From NCBI GenBank assembly GCA_039814575.1, contig JBCCAY010000001.1, forward strand, positions 273,664 to 337,663: a stretch of DNA of 64,000 bases, read 5' to 3'. This stretch comes from MED-G105 sp039814575 (GTDB lineage Bacteria; Pseudomonadota; Alphaproteobacteria; Caulobacterales; Parvularculaceae). The notes under the pieces were generated by a model. The model saw only the letters and a list, made by a program, of their open reading frames with translations. It did no database searches and had not been told where the DNA came from. How positions within the stretch are numbered: position 1 is the stretch's first letter; each line of letters begins with the position of its first letter. Of this stretch, positions 16,818 through 26,198 are shown in pieces. A program made the position numbers and the translations under genes.

Positions 16818-18533
16818 CTAGTTCGTATGCCGTTCGCTGTCGTTGAGTGCGTTCGCAAGGCCGTTAAGCCCGTCGCCTTGAATGCCGAGTTCTGTCATCA
16901 GGGCGTCGAGCAAAGGCGCTTGCGTGCGATAGCGTAAAGCGGCGTTCACGGCTTGGTCGGCGACGCCAGCCGGCGCGCCGTCACCGCCGGACCCTGCGCC
17001 GTTCGCGGACGCGCCGCCTATACCGTCCACATGCAGAATTTTGATGCCGTCGATTTTCTCCATGGGCTTCACTTGCTGTTCGATGATGCGCGGCAGCGCC
17101 TCGATCAAGGCTTGCTTAATCTGCATGGCGATTTGTTCTTGGGAGAGCGTGTTCGCCGCTTCATTGACGGCGCGCTTACCGGCCGCTTCCACCGCGTAAA
17201 TCGCTTCCATCGCCGCAGCGCGCAGTTTCTCCGCTTCCGCCGCGCCTTCGGCCGTGATGCGTTCTTTCTCGGCATCGGCCTCCGCTGCGATGCGGACCGC
17301 CGCGGCCCGGTCGGCTGAGGCGACTTTCTCCGCTTCGGCCGCCACCTGAATGGCGATCGCTGATTGCTCAGCAGCTTTGCGCGCCTCGATGAGTTCGATT
17401 TGTTTCTCGCGCTCTGCGATCTCTGTTTCGCGCGTCGTCACGACTTGCTCCGAGGCGCGCGCAGCGACGGCGCGGGCCTCGTCCGCGGCCGCGTCGGCTT
17501 CTGACTTGGCGCGCGACTTCTCGGCGACGGCGATGTCGGAATCCTGCTGCGCGAGGGCGACTTGTTTTGTCTTTTCAACGCTCGCCTCTTCCACGGCTTG
17601 CGCCTTGGCGATGTCACGTTCGGCGACGACTTGGTCGGCGACGATGCTGGATTCGCGCACTTTCTGTTCGGCGACGATCTTCGCCTGTTCCGCTTCGCGT
17701 TCCCGTTCGGCTTGCTCGCGAGCGATCTGCGCGACCTGCTCGGCTTTGCGGATTTCAACCTCGCGTTCTTGTTCGAGGCGGGCGTATTCCACGTCACGCG
17801 AGATTTCTAAGCGCTGCTGCTCCGCATCGAGATTTTTGCGTTGAACTTGCACTTCGGTGTCTTGTTCGATGTCGTTGCGTTTTTTGCGCCGCGCTTCGAT
17901 TTCCTCGGTGAGTTTGGTCAAGCCTTCGGCGTCGAAGGCGTTGTCAGGGTTGAAATATTCTTTCGACGTTTGGTCGAGGCCGGTGAGGGAAACCGACTCC
18001 AGTTCAAGGCCATTTTTCAAGATGTCTTCCGAGACGGCGGCCTGCACTTTCTGGACAAAGTCGACGCGTTGCTCGTGTAGTTCCTCCATCGCCATTTCGG
18101 CCGCAACCGCGCGCAAGGCGTCGACGAACTTGCCTTCAACGAGTTCTTTTAAGTGTTGCGGCTGCATTGTCCGTTTGCCAAGGGTCTGGGCCGCGTTGGC
18201 GATCGATTCCACGGTGGGTTGAACCCGTACATAGAACTCCGCTTGCACGTCGACGCGCATGCGGTCGTGCGTGATGAGCGCTTGGTCGGCATGGCGGCGG
18301 ACTTCAAGGCGCAGCGTGTTCATATTAACGGGGATGATTTCGTGCAGGATTGGAAAGACGAGCGCGCCGCCGTTCATAATAACCTTTTGGCCGCCAAAGC
18401 CGGTGCGCACAAACGAGACTTCCTTCGAGGAGCGGCGATAGAGGCGCGCGAAGACAAGCCCGCAGATGAGTAGAAGGCCGACAATCGCGGCGGCGGCGGT
18501 GAGGTAGTATGAGTAGAAACTAAAGTTTGGCAT
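16818..18533 (-). CDS. Flotillin / YqiK-family membrane protein
   Basis: SPFH-domain protein of the flotillin class (571 aa). One N-terminal membrane helix (YLTAAAAIVGLLLICGLVFA), an SPFH domain (FVRTGFGGQKVIMNGGALVFPI...HDRMRVDVQAEFYVRV), then a long Ala/Glu/Arg-rich coiled coil (about residues 210-480), and a Gly/Ala-rich tail. Family members form membrane-associated oligomers linked to lipid microdomain organisation. Third gene of an operon with a YqiJ-like protein and a PspA-like coiled coil, so a membrane-organising or membrane-stress role is inferred. Confidence 0.92.
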   Translation of the reverse strand: MPNFSFYSYYLTAAAAIVGLLLICGLVFARLYRRSSKEVSFVRTGFGGQKVIMNGGALVFPILHEIIPVNMNTLRLEVRRHADQALITHDRMRVDVQAEFYVRVQPTVESIANAAQTLGKRTMQPQHLKELVEGKFVDALRAVAAEMAMEELHEQRVDFVQKVQAAVSEDILKNGLELESVSLTGLDQTSKEYFNPDNAFDAEGLTKLTEEIEARRKKRNDIEQDTEVQVQRKNLDAEQQRLEISRDVEYARLEQEREVEIRKAEQVAQIAREQAEREREAEQAKIVAEQKVRESSIVADQVVAERDIAKAQAVEEASVEKTKQVALAQQDSDIAVAEKSRAKSEADAAADEARAVAARASEQVVTTRETEIAEREKQIELIEARKAAEQSAIAIQVAAEAEKVASADRAAAVRIAAEADAEKERITAEGAAEAEKLRAAAMEAIYAVEAAGKRAVNEAANTLSQEQIAMQIKQALIEALPRIIEQQVKPMEKIDGIKILHVDGIGGASANGAGSGGDGAPAGVADQAVNAALRYRTQAPLLDALMTELGIQGDGLNGLANALNDSERHTN

Positions 18534-18605
18534 AAGGTCTCCCTCCTTAGGTTGGTCGTGATTTGTGCGTGTTCAGTTCTGTTGGGTCTCTTTGAATGGG
18601 CGCCT

Positions 18606-19307
18606 TCAATCTTTGTTTGGCGCAAGCGCCGGCGTTTCATTGGCGATTCCGCGAAATGTCGCGCCGTTTTTCTCGGTGATAAGAACGGCCGCGCCAGGGC
18701 CGAAGCTGACGCCCGGCTCTTCCGGCTCCAGAAGAATGTAATGGGTGCGCCCGCGCCCGCCGACGACTTTCGCTTCCGCTGGCGCGCCGGTTCTTGCAAC
18801 GCCGCGGATCACCGTCGCCACGCGACCGACAAAACTCGTCGTGGAAACCGCGTCGGTTTCTTCTTTCGGCATAATGCGCGATACCGTGAGGCCGATGGCG
18901 CGTGTGGTTGGAAGCGTTGGGATAAGCGCCGCAAGGCTGGCAAGGCCCACCGGCAGCGCCGCGCCGAAAATGCTCGTTGCGATGCCCTGTAAAGCGAGGC
19001 CCGAGAGGCCAAAGGCGCACAAAAACGCCGCCAATAGAATAAGGATTGGCACCCGCCCGACGCACAGCCACGATAATAGGCTCGCAAAGACGCCGGCCCT
19101 AGCGCCGTCAGCGCCGGTCTCTGTTTCAACGCCGGCTTCGGCGCCGTCGAGTTCCATATCAGCGTCGCCGATATCGCCTAAGTCGGGCAGGGCGTTTTCA
19201 ATGAGGCCGGAGAAGGCGACGCCGAAGAGGAGGCCGCCGACTTCGAGAAGCGCGATTAACCCCATCGCCATCAAGGCGATAATGAAAGGGCCAGTACCAG
19301 CATCCAT
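18606..19307 (-). CDS. YqiJ-like membrane protein with OB-fold domain
   Basis: A 233-aa protein with an N-terminal helix (FIIALMAMGLIALLEVGGLLFG), an Asp/Glu-rich linker, two further hydrophobic helices (PILILLAAFLCAFGLSG; IFGAALPVGLASLAALI) and a C-terminal strand-rich domain (SFVGRVATVIRG...GRTHYILLEPEE...GAAVLITEK) resembling the NfeD/OB fold of YqiJ. Such proteins are encoded beside flotillins and are thought to act with them. Lies 6 nt after the PspA-like gene and 72 nt before the flotillin gene. Confidence 0.82.
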   Translation of the reverse strand: MDAGTGPFIIALMAMGLIALLEVGGLLFGVAFSGLIENALPDLGDIGDADMELDGAEAGVETETGADGARAGVFASLLSWLCVGRVPILILLAAFLCAFGLSGLALQGIATSIFGAALPVGLASLAALIPTLPTTRAIGLTVSRIMPKEETDAVSTTSFVGRVATVIRGVARTGAPAEAKVVGGRGRTHYILLEPEEPGVSFGPGAAVLITEKNGATFRGIANETPALAPNKD

Positions 19308-19313
19308 CGTAAT

Positions 19314-19835
19314 TTAGTCTCCTTTCTGAAGGTTTGTATACGGGGCAGAAGCTGCAGCGATCAGTCGATCGAGTTCGGCGAGTAATGTGGTGCGTGCACG
19401 GCGTTCGTTTTCGTCCGCTGGGTCGCGCTCAGCGTCGATCAATGCTGACAGCGCGTCGATTTCTCGCGAGGCCAGACCCAGCAATCGGTCTAGATCGTCA
19501 ATCCGGCTCCGGCGCGCGCGGGCGTCCGCGAGGGCGGCGCGCGCTAAGTCGTCGCGACCCTGACGGATTGCGAAGTCGGTTTTCTCTTGGGTGTCATCGC
19601 CCGCCTCACGCTCAAGGACCGCTTTTTCCTTGAGCAGCCGTCTCTGGAAAACTAGGGCCCGTCCGAGTGCCGCTTTCAGCGCGTCATCGGACGGGTCGAA
19701 CGCGTCACCCGACGCATTGGCATCAGGCGCACGCCCGCCGGATTTCAAAGCGCCGTCGGCTGTTTGCGGTGAAATTTCAAGAAAATCAGTGATAAGCGCA
19801 CGCAACGACTTGAAAAAGTCCGTCTGTTCCCCCAA
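19314..19835 (-). CDS. Short PspA-like coiled-coil protein
   Basis: A 173-aa, highly charged and almost fully helical protein. The segment LKAALGRALVFQRRLLKEKAVLE followed by QGRDDLARAALADARARRSRIDDLDRLL resembles the coiled-coil hairpin of PspA/IM30 proteins (which carry a similar DLARAAL motif), but it is shorter than PspA (about 220 aa). First gene of the flotillin operon. Assignment rests on the motif and on the known association of PspA-like, YqiJ and YqiK genes. Confidence 0.6.
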   Translation of the reverse strand: MGEQTDFFKSLRALITDFLEISPQTADGALKSGGRAPDANASGDAFDPSDDALKAALGRALVFQRRLLKEKAVLEREAGDDTQEKTDFAIRQGRDDLARAALADARARRSRIDDLDRLLGLASREIDALSALIDAERDPADENERRARTTLLAELDRLIAAASAPYTNLQKGD

Positions 19836-20090
19836 AGCGCTTATTCTCCTGTATTCAATAGAGCGATAGATACGATGCGGACGCGTCGTGTTCTACCAAT
19901 TGCTGATTGTATATTGGTGCTGCAACCAGTTATTTCAAGGCGCCTTTTCGAGGCAATAGGCGTACGAATCTGAGAACGCCGTTTGGCCGCGTTTGCGGCG
20001 CAAGGAAGCAGGTTTTGATCTTTGCTGCGCGGCGGGTATAAGCGGCCCTTCGTTTGGACAAATAACGGCATTTAAACAGGAGGCGCGCCA

Positions 20091-21383
<1,293 letters not shown>

Positions 21384-21408
21384 GAGACGGATGTTCTTGT
21401 GCGTTGCT

Positions 21409-21519
21409 ATCCTTCGAGACGCGAACCTTACGGTTCGTTCCTCAGGATGAGGCGTGAGCCTTTATTTCAAGTACGTCCCTCATCCTGAAGAGCGCCTACC
21501 GGCGCGTCTCGAAGGATGG
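21409..21519. repeat. REP-like inverted repeat pair, copy 2
   Basis: ATCCTTCGAGACGC...CCTCAGGATGAGG (21409-21452) faces CCTCATCCTGAAGAGC...CGTCTCGAAGGATGG (21478-21519). Inner sequences differ from the other copies while the ends are conserved, as expected for compensating hairpins. Lies between the convergent purA and DUF2007 genes. Confidence 0.9.
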
Positions 21520-21527
21520 CGACGCGC

Positions 21528-21902
21528 TCAGTCGTTTATTTCAGGATCATGCCGATACTTCCGAACCCGCCACCATAGCGGCGTTCCAAACATAAAAACC
21601 GTTCCCATCGCGAATAACGCCCGCAATGGTCGCTGTTTCGACGGCTCGTCGCTCTGTTCGGGATCGTCTTCTTCGGCGATGCTGGCGGCGGCGAGTCGGT
21701 CGGCTATAACATCTCGCGCACGATCCAAATCGCTTTCCGATACGCACAATCGATGTCCGCCGAGGGCGACGCGCAAGAGCGGGTCGGCCGCCAGATGGTG
21801 GGCGTTGGCGATGATCGTTGGTATTCCGTTTGCGGATAAAAAGCTTTGCGCGCAAAGCGCTTCTTCTGGATCAAGTAAAGCGTCGAGCTGTCGAAGAGCC
21901 AT
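21528..21902 (-). CDS. DUF2007-type protein with C-terminal membrane helix
   Basis: A 124-aa protein. Residues 1-75 match the DUF2007 pattern (putative signal-transducing protein): LLDPEEALCAQSFLSANGIP, then GGHRLCVSESDLDRARDVI. A Glu/Asp/Gln-rich linker leads to a hydrophobic segment (LRALFAMGTVFMFGTPLWW), so it is probably membrane-anchored with the domain in the cytosol. Divergent from coaBC. Function unknown. Confidence 0.75.
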   Translation of the reverse strand: MALRQLDALLDPEEALCAQSFLSANGIPTIIANAHHLAADPLLRVALGGHRLCVSESDLDRARDVIADRLAAASIAEEDDPEQSDEPSKQRPLRALFAMGTVFMFGTPLWWRVRKYRHDPEIND

Positions 21903-22004
21903 ACTTAAGATATGGGGTCGTTCGTCGGCAGTGCAACTGTGCGGCGCTGTCTTCTTACGCTGGCCATTCCCCTAAGCGCTTCAATGGGCTATGAAAATCC
22001 CATT

Positions 22005-23246
22005 ATGACCTCATCCGACCGACAGTCTGTTTTGCTCATCATCGGCGGCGGCGTCGCCGCTTACAAGGCCCTGGAATTGGTGCGCCTCCTCGCCAAACGC
22101 GAGATCGCGACACGGGCCATCCTCACGCGGGCCGGCGCGGAGTTCGTGACGCCCCTGTCGGTCGGCGCGCTCACTGGCGAGAAAGTTTTCCAAGATCTTT
22201 TCGACCTCACGGACGAGGCGGAAATGGGGCATATCGAGCTGTCGCGATCGGCGGATCTCGTGGTCGTCGCCCCCGCCACGGCGGATTTGATGGCGAAGGC
22301 CGCGAACGGTCTGGCCAATGATCTCGCCTCGACGGCGATCCTCGCAACGGACAAGCCCGTGCTTTATGCGCCGGCCATGAACGTGCGCATGTGGGAGCAC
22401 GCTGCGACCCAGCGCAATGTCGCTCAATTAAAAGCTGACGGCGCGCTTATGGTCTGCCCCGGCGAAGGTGAAATGGCTTGCGGCGAGTACGGGCCGGGGC
22501 GCATGGCGGAGGCGGCGGAAATCGCCGACGCGGTTGAAGCGCACTTCGCGGGTCTTGCGGGCGGGCCGCTCGCGGGGCGGCGGGTTCTGTTGACCGCAGG
22601 CCCGACTTACGAGGCGATTGACCCCGTGCGCTACATCGCCAATCGCTCATCCGGCAAGCAAGGGTTTGCGATCGCCCGCGCGCTCGTACGCGCCGGCGCC
22701 GACGTGACGCTGGTGTCCGGTCCGACCGACTTGGCCGCGCCCGCGGGCGTCACATTGGTGCGGGTGGAAAGCGCCCGCGAGATGATGGCGGCGAGCGAGG
22801 CGGCATTGCCCGCTGACTGCGCCATCATGTGCGCGGCGGTGGCGGACTATCGCCCCGGCATTGAGAGCGAGCAAAAAATCAAGAAAGAGCGTGGCGGCCT
22901 CACCGCCATTCCGGTGACGGAGAACCCGGACATTTTGAAAACCGTCGCCGCCCTGCCGAAAGGTCGACCGACGCTCGTTGTCGGCTTTGCGGCGGAGACG
23001 GACGATGTCGTCACCTATGCGCAGGCCAAGCGCGCGCGCAAGGGTTGCGATTGGATCGTCGCCAATGACGTATCGCCGGGCGAGCATTCGGCGATGGGCG
23101 GCGATGATAACTCAGTTATTCTGATTACGGATGACGGTGAAGAAGCCTGGCCGGAAATGCCGAAAGACGCCGTGGCGCGGAAGCTCGTGGCGCGCATCGC
23201 CGAGGCGTTGGACGAGATGCTTGGCGCGGCGCAAGCGGCGGAGTAA
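22005..23246 (+). CDS. coaBC: CoaBC (phosphopantothenoylcysteine synthetase/decarboxylase)
   Basis: Bifunctional coenzyme A enzyme: couples cysteine to 4'-phosphopantothenate, then decarboxylates the product. N-terminal flavoprotein (CoaC) half has IGGGVAAYKALELVRLLAKR, the active-site His region MGHIELSRSADLVVVAPATA and APAMNVRMWEH; the C-terminal CoaB half has RVLLTAGPTYEAIDPVRYIA, NRSSGKQGFAIA and KKERGG. From the ATG at 22005 it is 413 aa, the usual size. Earlier in-frame ATGs at 21984 and 21912 would add residues without family similarity, and no start has a clear ribosome site. Confidence 0.94.
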   Translation: MTSSDRQSVLLIIGGGVAAYKALELVRLLAKREIATRAILTRAGAEFVTPLSVGALTGEKVFQDLFDLTDEAEMGHIELSRSADLVVVAPATADLMAKAANGLANDLASTAILATDKPVLYAPAMNVRMWEHAATQRNVAQLKADGALMVCPGEGEMACGEYGPGRMAEAAEIADAVEAHFAGLAGGPLAGRRVLLTAGPTYEAIDPVRYIANRSSGKQGFAIARALVRAGADVTLVSGPTDLAAPAGVTLVRVESAREMMAASEAALPADCAIMCAAVADYRPGIESEQKIKKERGGLTAIPVTENPDILKTVAALPKGRPTLVVGFAAETDDVVTYAQAKRARKGCDWIVANDVSPGEHSAMGGDDNSVILITDDGEEAWPEMPKDAVARKLVARIAEALDEMLGAAQAAE

Positions 23247-23287
23247 GGTTTGCGATATTCAGCTTTGTGTGCTGTTGCTGGTTGGTT

Positions 23288-23659
23288 TCAGTCTCGCGAT
23301 GAGAAAGGGTTAGCGATCGCGTCCATCACTTTATGCGGCAGAGACCTGGCGATTGTCGCAAGTATCCAGAAGTGTCCTTTTATCACGGCGCGCTTCGCGC
23401 GCTTAAATTCGCCCGCGGCCAATAACTGATTGTATTCTTCACGCATGTCGATTATGTGGTCTTCGATATGACCTTCGACATATTTCCTCGGAAAAATTTC
23501 TTTTGCGAAGCCCAATAGGCGGGCACCGGGTGGTCTCGATAGTCCACGGTGGTTCGATTGGTAAGTCAACGATCGAGAATTCAATGTTTCTCGAATCAGA
23601 GTTCTTGCGAACTTCGGCTTATAAAAGACATATTCATTTGTGACTATCTTTATAGTCAC
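23288..23659 (-). CDS. Small protein downstream of PadR regulator, unknown
   Basis: A 123-aa protein encoded 44 bp after a PadR-type regulator. Its centre and end (LLGFAKEIFPRKYVEGHIED, IDMREEYNQLLAAGEFKRAK, then a hydrophobic FWILATIARSLP) resemble the short permease-prefix modules that often accompany PadR regulators. The start is uncertain: GTG at 23659 falls inside a perfect hairpin GTGACTAT/ATAGTCAC (23640-23659). DNA here is visibly AT-richer than the flanks, suggesting later acquisition. No function is assigned. Confidence 0.55.
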   Translation of the reverse strand: MTIKIVTNEYVFYKPKFARTLIRETLNSRSLTYQSNHRGLSRPPGARLLGFAKEIFPRKYVEGHIEDHIIDMREEYNQLLAAGEFKRAKRAVIKGHFWILATIARSLPHKVMDAIANPFSSRD

Positions 23660-23703
23660 CTTTTCGTAAGAGTCTTCGGTATGCTGCCATTTTTTTTTTG
23701 TCC

Positions 23704-24000
23704 TTATAACGCACCGGCGAATTCTCCACCAATGGCTGTTTGCAGCGCGCCGTAGGCGAGCATGACCTTTCGGCCCTTTCCGGTGATTATGAAGCGCCTG
23801 CGTTTTAAGCCGTCCGGGTCCTGCACGTCTTCAGCGCTTGTTTTGACGAACCCTTTTTTTTCAAGCCGGTTCAGCAAAACGTAAATCGATCCGCGCTTTA
23901 AGCGTTTGTCGCGGTCGACCAATTGCAGGCCGAACATCGCGCCGCCCGACGCTAGGTTTTCGAGAATGATGTTCTCTGTCGCTGTCAGATTTATTCCCAT
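23704..24000 (-). CDS. PadR-family transcriptional regulator
   Basis: A 98-aa winged-helix protein: LTATENIILENLASGGAMFG, then LQLVDRDKRLKRGSIYVLL where the recognition helix is expected, and the wing DGLKRRRFIITGKGRKVML. Only the DNA-binding domain is present, with a short helix instead of the long C-terminal dimerisation domain of larger PadR proteins. A 17-bp inverted repeat 11 bp before its ATG may be an autoregulatory operator. Transcribed with the following 123-aa gene. Confidence 0.82.
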   Translation of the reverse strand: MGINLTATENIILENLASGGAMFGLQLVDRDKRLKRGSIYVLLNRLEKKGFVKTSAEDVQDPDGLKRRRFIITGKGRKVMLAYGALQTAIGGEFAGAL

Positions 24001-24010
24001 AACGCAGGCA

Positions 24011-24027
24011 TCTTATCTTTTGTAAGA
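24011..24027. promoter_or_regulatory. Candidate PadR operator
   Basis: TCTTATCTTTTGTAAGA: arms TCTTA/TAAGA around a 7-bp spacer, directly upstream of the PadR start codon. Autoregulation through such dyads is common for this family. This is inferred from position and symmetry only. Confidence 0.35.
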
Positions 24028-24154
24028 CACCGATGTCAAATTTGAAATTGCTGGTGGTTGTAGCAGTCGCCTAAATACCGAGGTGTATCTGGGCTGCGCC
24101 TTATTGAGGTTCAACAGCGAGTAAGGGGTCGGCGGAGAGAGCCAGTTGTGATCC

Positions 24155-24937
24155 TTAAACCCGCGTATTGACCCGCGTACTTGACGCCTCGTCGTCATTC
24201 GACGATTGATCGGAGCCCGGATTGTCGCCGCCAGCCGCGTCAGCTTCTTGCGGGGGCTCGCCTGTGGAGACGACAACCATCGCCGCCCGCAAGACACGAT
24301 CACCGAGGACAAATCCCGTTTGCGCAACGTTCGCGACGTGCCCGGAGGGAACGCCGGCGGCGGGCGCTTGGGCCACAGCCTGGTGGAGATTGGGGTCGAA
24401 CTTCTCACCCGTCGGCGATATGCGTTTGACGCCATGGCGCTCCAGCATGGTGAGGAGTTCTTTTTCCGTCATGCGAACGCCCGTCATCAGGCCCTTTAGG
24501 CCGTCTGCGGATAATTCTGACGGATCTTCCGGCGCCGCCGCGAGGGCGCGCTCGAAATTGTCTGCGACGGAGAGAAGGTCGCGGGCGAAATTCGCGATGG
24601 CGTATTTGCCGGCGTCTTGGCGTTCGCGTTCGGCGCGGCGGCGGGTGTTCTCAAGCTCAGCCGCCGAGCGCAGCAATTTGTCGTTCAAGCGGTCGACTTC
24701 GTCTTGTAGCCCCGCGACGGCCGCGTTCGCCAACATATCGGGGTCTAAACCGAGATCGTCCGGTCCGACGCCCGCGGCGATGTCCTCGCCGATGCTCGCG
24801 GCGTCATCATCCATTTCGCCGCCCGCCTCTTGGCCTTCGTTTTCTTCGTAGTCTTTATCGCCCATGCCTTTATCGCCCATGCCTGTCGCTGACGGCCTCG
24901 CTTCGCGTGTTCGTGTCCCCAGAATTCGGTCGTTCAT
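24155..24937 (-). CDS. grpE: GrpE nucleotide exchange factor
   Basis: Exchange factor for DnaK. The 260-aa protein has an acidic, low-complexity N-terminal tail of about 70 residues, a long coiled coil (LQDEVDRLNDKLLRSAAELE), the signature NTRRRAERERQDAGKYAIAN and NFARDLLSVADNFERAL, and the C-terminal beta-wing EKFDPNLHQAV...NVAQTGFVLGDRVLRAAMV. The start is uncertain: ATGs at 24937, 24880 and 24865 are in frame, and a 15-bp tandem duplication at 24853-24882 encodes the repeated MGDK. Lies 57 bp after hrcA on the same strand. Confidence 0.95.
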   Translation of the reverse strand: MNDRILGTRTREARPSATGMGDKGMGDKDYEENEGQEAGGEMDDDAASIGEDIAAGVGPDDLGLDPDMLANAAVAGLQDEVDRLNDKLLRSAAELENTRRRAERERQDAGKYAIANFARDLLSVADNFERALAAAPEDPSELSADGLKGLMTGVRMTEKELLTMLERHGVKRISPTGEKFDPNLHQAVAQAPAAGVPSGHVANVAQTGFVLGDRVLRAAMVVVSTGEPPQEADAAGGDNPGSDQSSNDDEASSTRVNTRV

Positions 24938-24994
24938 GTACGCAGGACGCCGGCGTTTTTCAACTAATCTTGTAGGATTGTAGCGATCGCCGGT

Positions 24995-26029
24995 TTAACC
25001 GCGGGAGAGAACCTTAGAGACTGCGTCGGCCGTGTAATCGACGATGGGCACGATGCGCGCATAATTGAGCCGCGTTGGCCCCAAAACACCGACAACGCCG
25101 ACAATGGTGTTGGATTGGTCGCGATAGGGCGCCGCGATCACTGACGAGCCCGACAGCGAGAAGAGCCGGTTTTCTGAACCGATAAAGACTTTCACGCCTT
25201 CGCCTTCGCGGGCGGCGTTTAGAACGTCGATAACGTCGCGTTTGCGCTCCAAATCGTCGAACAACATGCGGACTTTTTCGAGGTCCGCTTCGCTCGCCTC
25301 ATCGAGCAGCCGGCCGCGACCGCGCACGATGAGGCTGGAGCGTTCGCCGCCGGCGAGTTCCGCGACGCCGTCGGAGACGAGCCTTGAGGTCACTTCGTCG
25401 AGAGCGGCCTGATTGGTCTCCACCTCGTCCAAAATGGTTGTGCGCATTTCGCTCAAGGATTTGCCGGCGAGGCGCGCGGACAGATAGTTCCCTGCTGAGA
25501 TAAGGGACGCGGGCGGCAGACCGTCGGGGGTCGCCATAACACGGTTCTCCACCCGGCCGTCGTCAAAGACGAGAACGGCGAGGGCCTGGCCCGGCCCGGT
25601 GGCGACGAATTCCACGTGTCGTAAGGGCGCTTCAGACTTCGGCGCGACGACGAGACTGGCGCTTTGGGTGAGGCCGGAAAGGCGAGCGGCGGCTTCTTCT
25701 AATATCGTGCCCCCGTCGCTGTCGCGCGCGCCGATATCGAGGGCACGGCGTTCTTGGTCGCTCAAATCGCCAATTTGCATCAAGCCGTCGACAAAGAGCC
25801 GGAGGCCGTATTCCGTCGGTAGGCGGCCGGCGGAGACATGCGGCGCATAGAGAAGGCCCATATCGGTGAGATCCGCCATGACATTGCGGATCGTCGCCGG
25901 CGAGACGTCGAGCTTGGCGTCCTGGGACAGCGTGCGCGATCCGACGGGTTCGCCACTGTCCAGATAGGATTCGACGATTTGCCGGAACACTTTGCGGGCC
26001 CGCTCGTCCATATCCGTTAAAATGTTCAT
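24995..26029 (-). CDS. hrcA: Heat-inducible transcription repressor HrcA
   Basis: Repressor that binds CIRCE elements and controls chaperone operons. The 344-aa protein has an N-terminal winged helix (KVFRQIVESYLDSGEPVGSR, VSPATIRNVMADLTDMGLL, HVSAGRLPTEYGLRLFVD) and the C-terminal GAF-like dimerisation part (VFIGSENRLFSLSGSSVIAA). Cotranscribed with grpE, a common alphaproteobacterial arrangement. I see no CIRCE sequence (TTAGCACTC-N9-GAGTGCTAA) upstream, so its targets lie elsewhere. Confidence 0.96.
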   Translation of the reverse strand: MNILTDMDERARKVFRQIVESYLDSGEPVGSRTLSQDAKLDVSPATIRNVMADLTDMGLLYAPHVSAGRLPTEYGLRLFVDGLMQIGDLSDQERRALDIGARDSDGGTILEEAAARLSGLTQSASLVVAPKSEAPLRHVEFVATGPGQALAVLVFDDGRVENRVMATPDGLPPASLISAGNYLSARLAGKSLSEMRTTILDEVETNQAALDEVTSRLVSDGVAELAGGERSSLIVRGRGRLLDEASEADLEKVRMLFDDLERKRDVIDVLNAAREGEGVKVFIGSENRLFSLSGSSVIAAPYRDQSNTIVGVVGVLGPTRLNYARIVPIVDYTADAVSKVLSRG

Positions 26030-26198
26030 GGCGCTAAAATAGGCGTTGTCGGCTGTTGAGGGAATGCGCGAATGCGGTTTACAGACGCTGAAAACCCTAA
26101 TTCGGCCTCAAACTGGCCATTAATGGATGCAGGTTAACCGCTGCTGGGCCGCGGCGTTTTTTGTTGACTAGCCCGCGTATCCAAACTGGGGGACATCA

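Noticed and set aside
26030..26198. CIRCE element for HrcA autoregulation
   Set aside because: No TTAGCACTC-N9-GAGTGCTAA or close variant seen upstream of hrcA-grpE.
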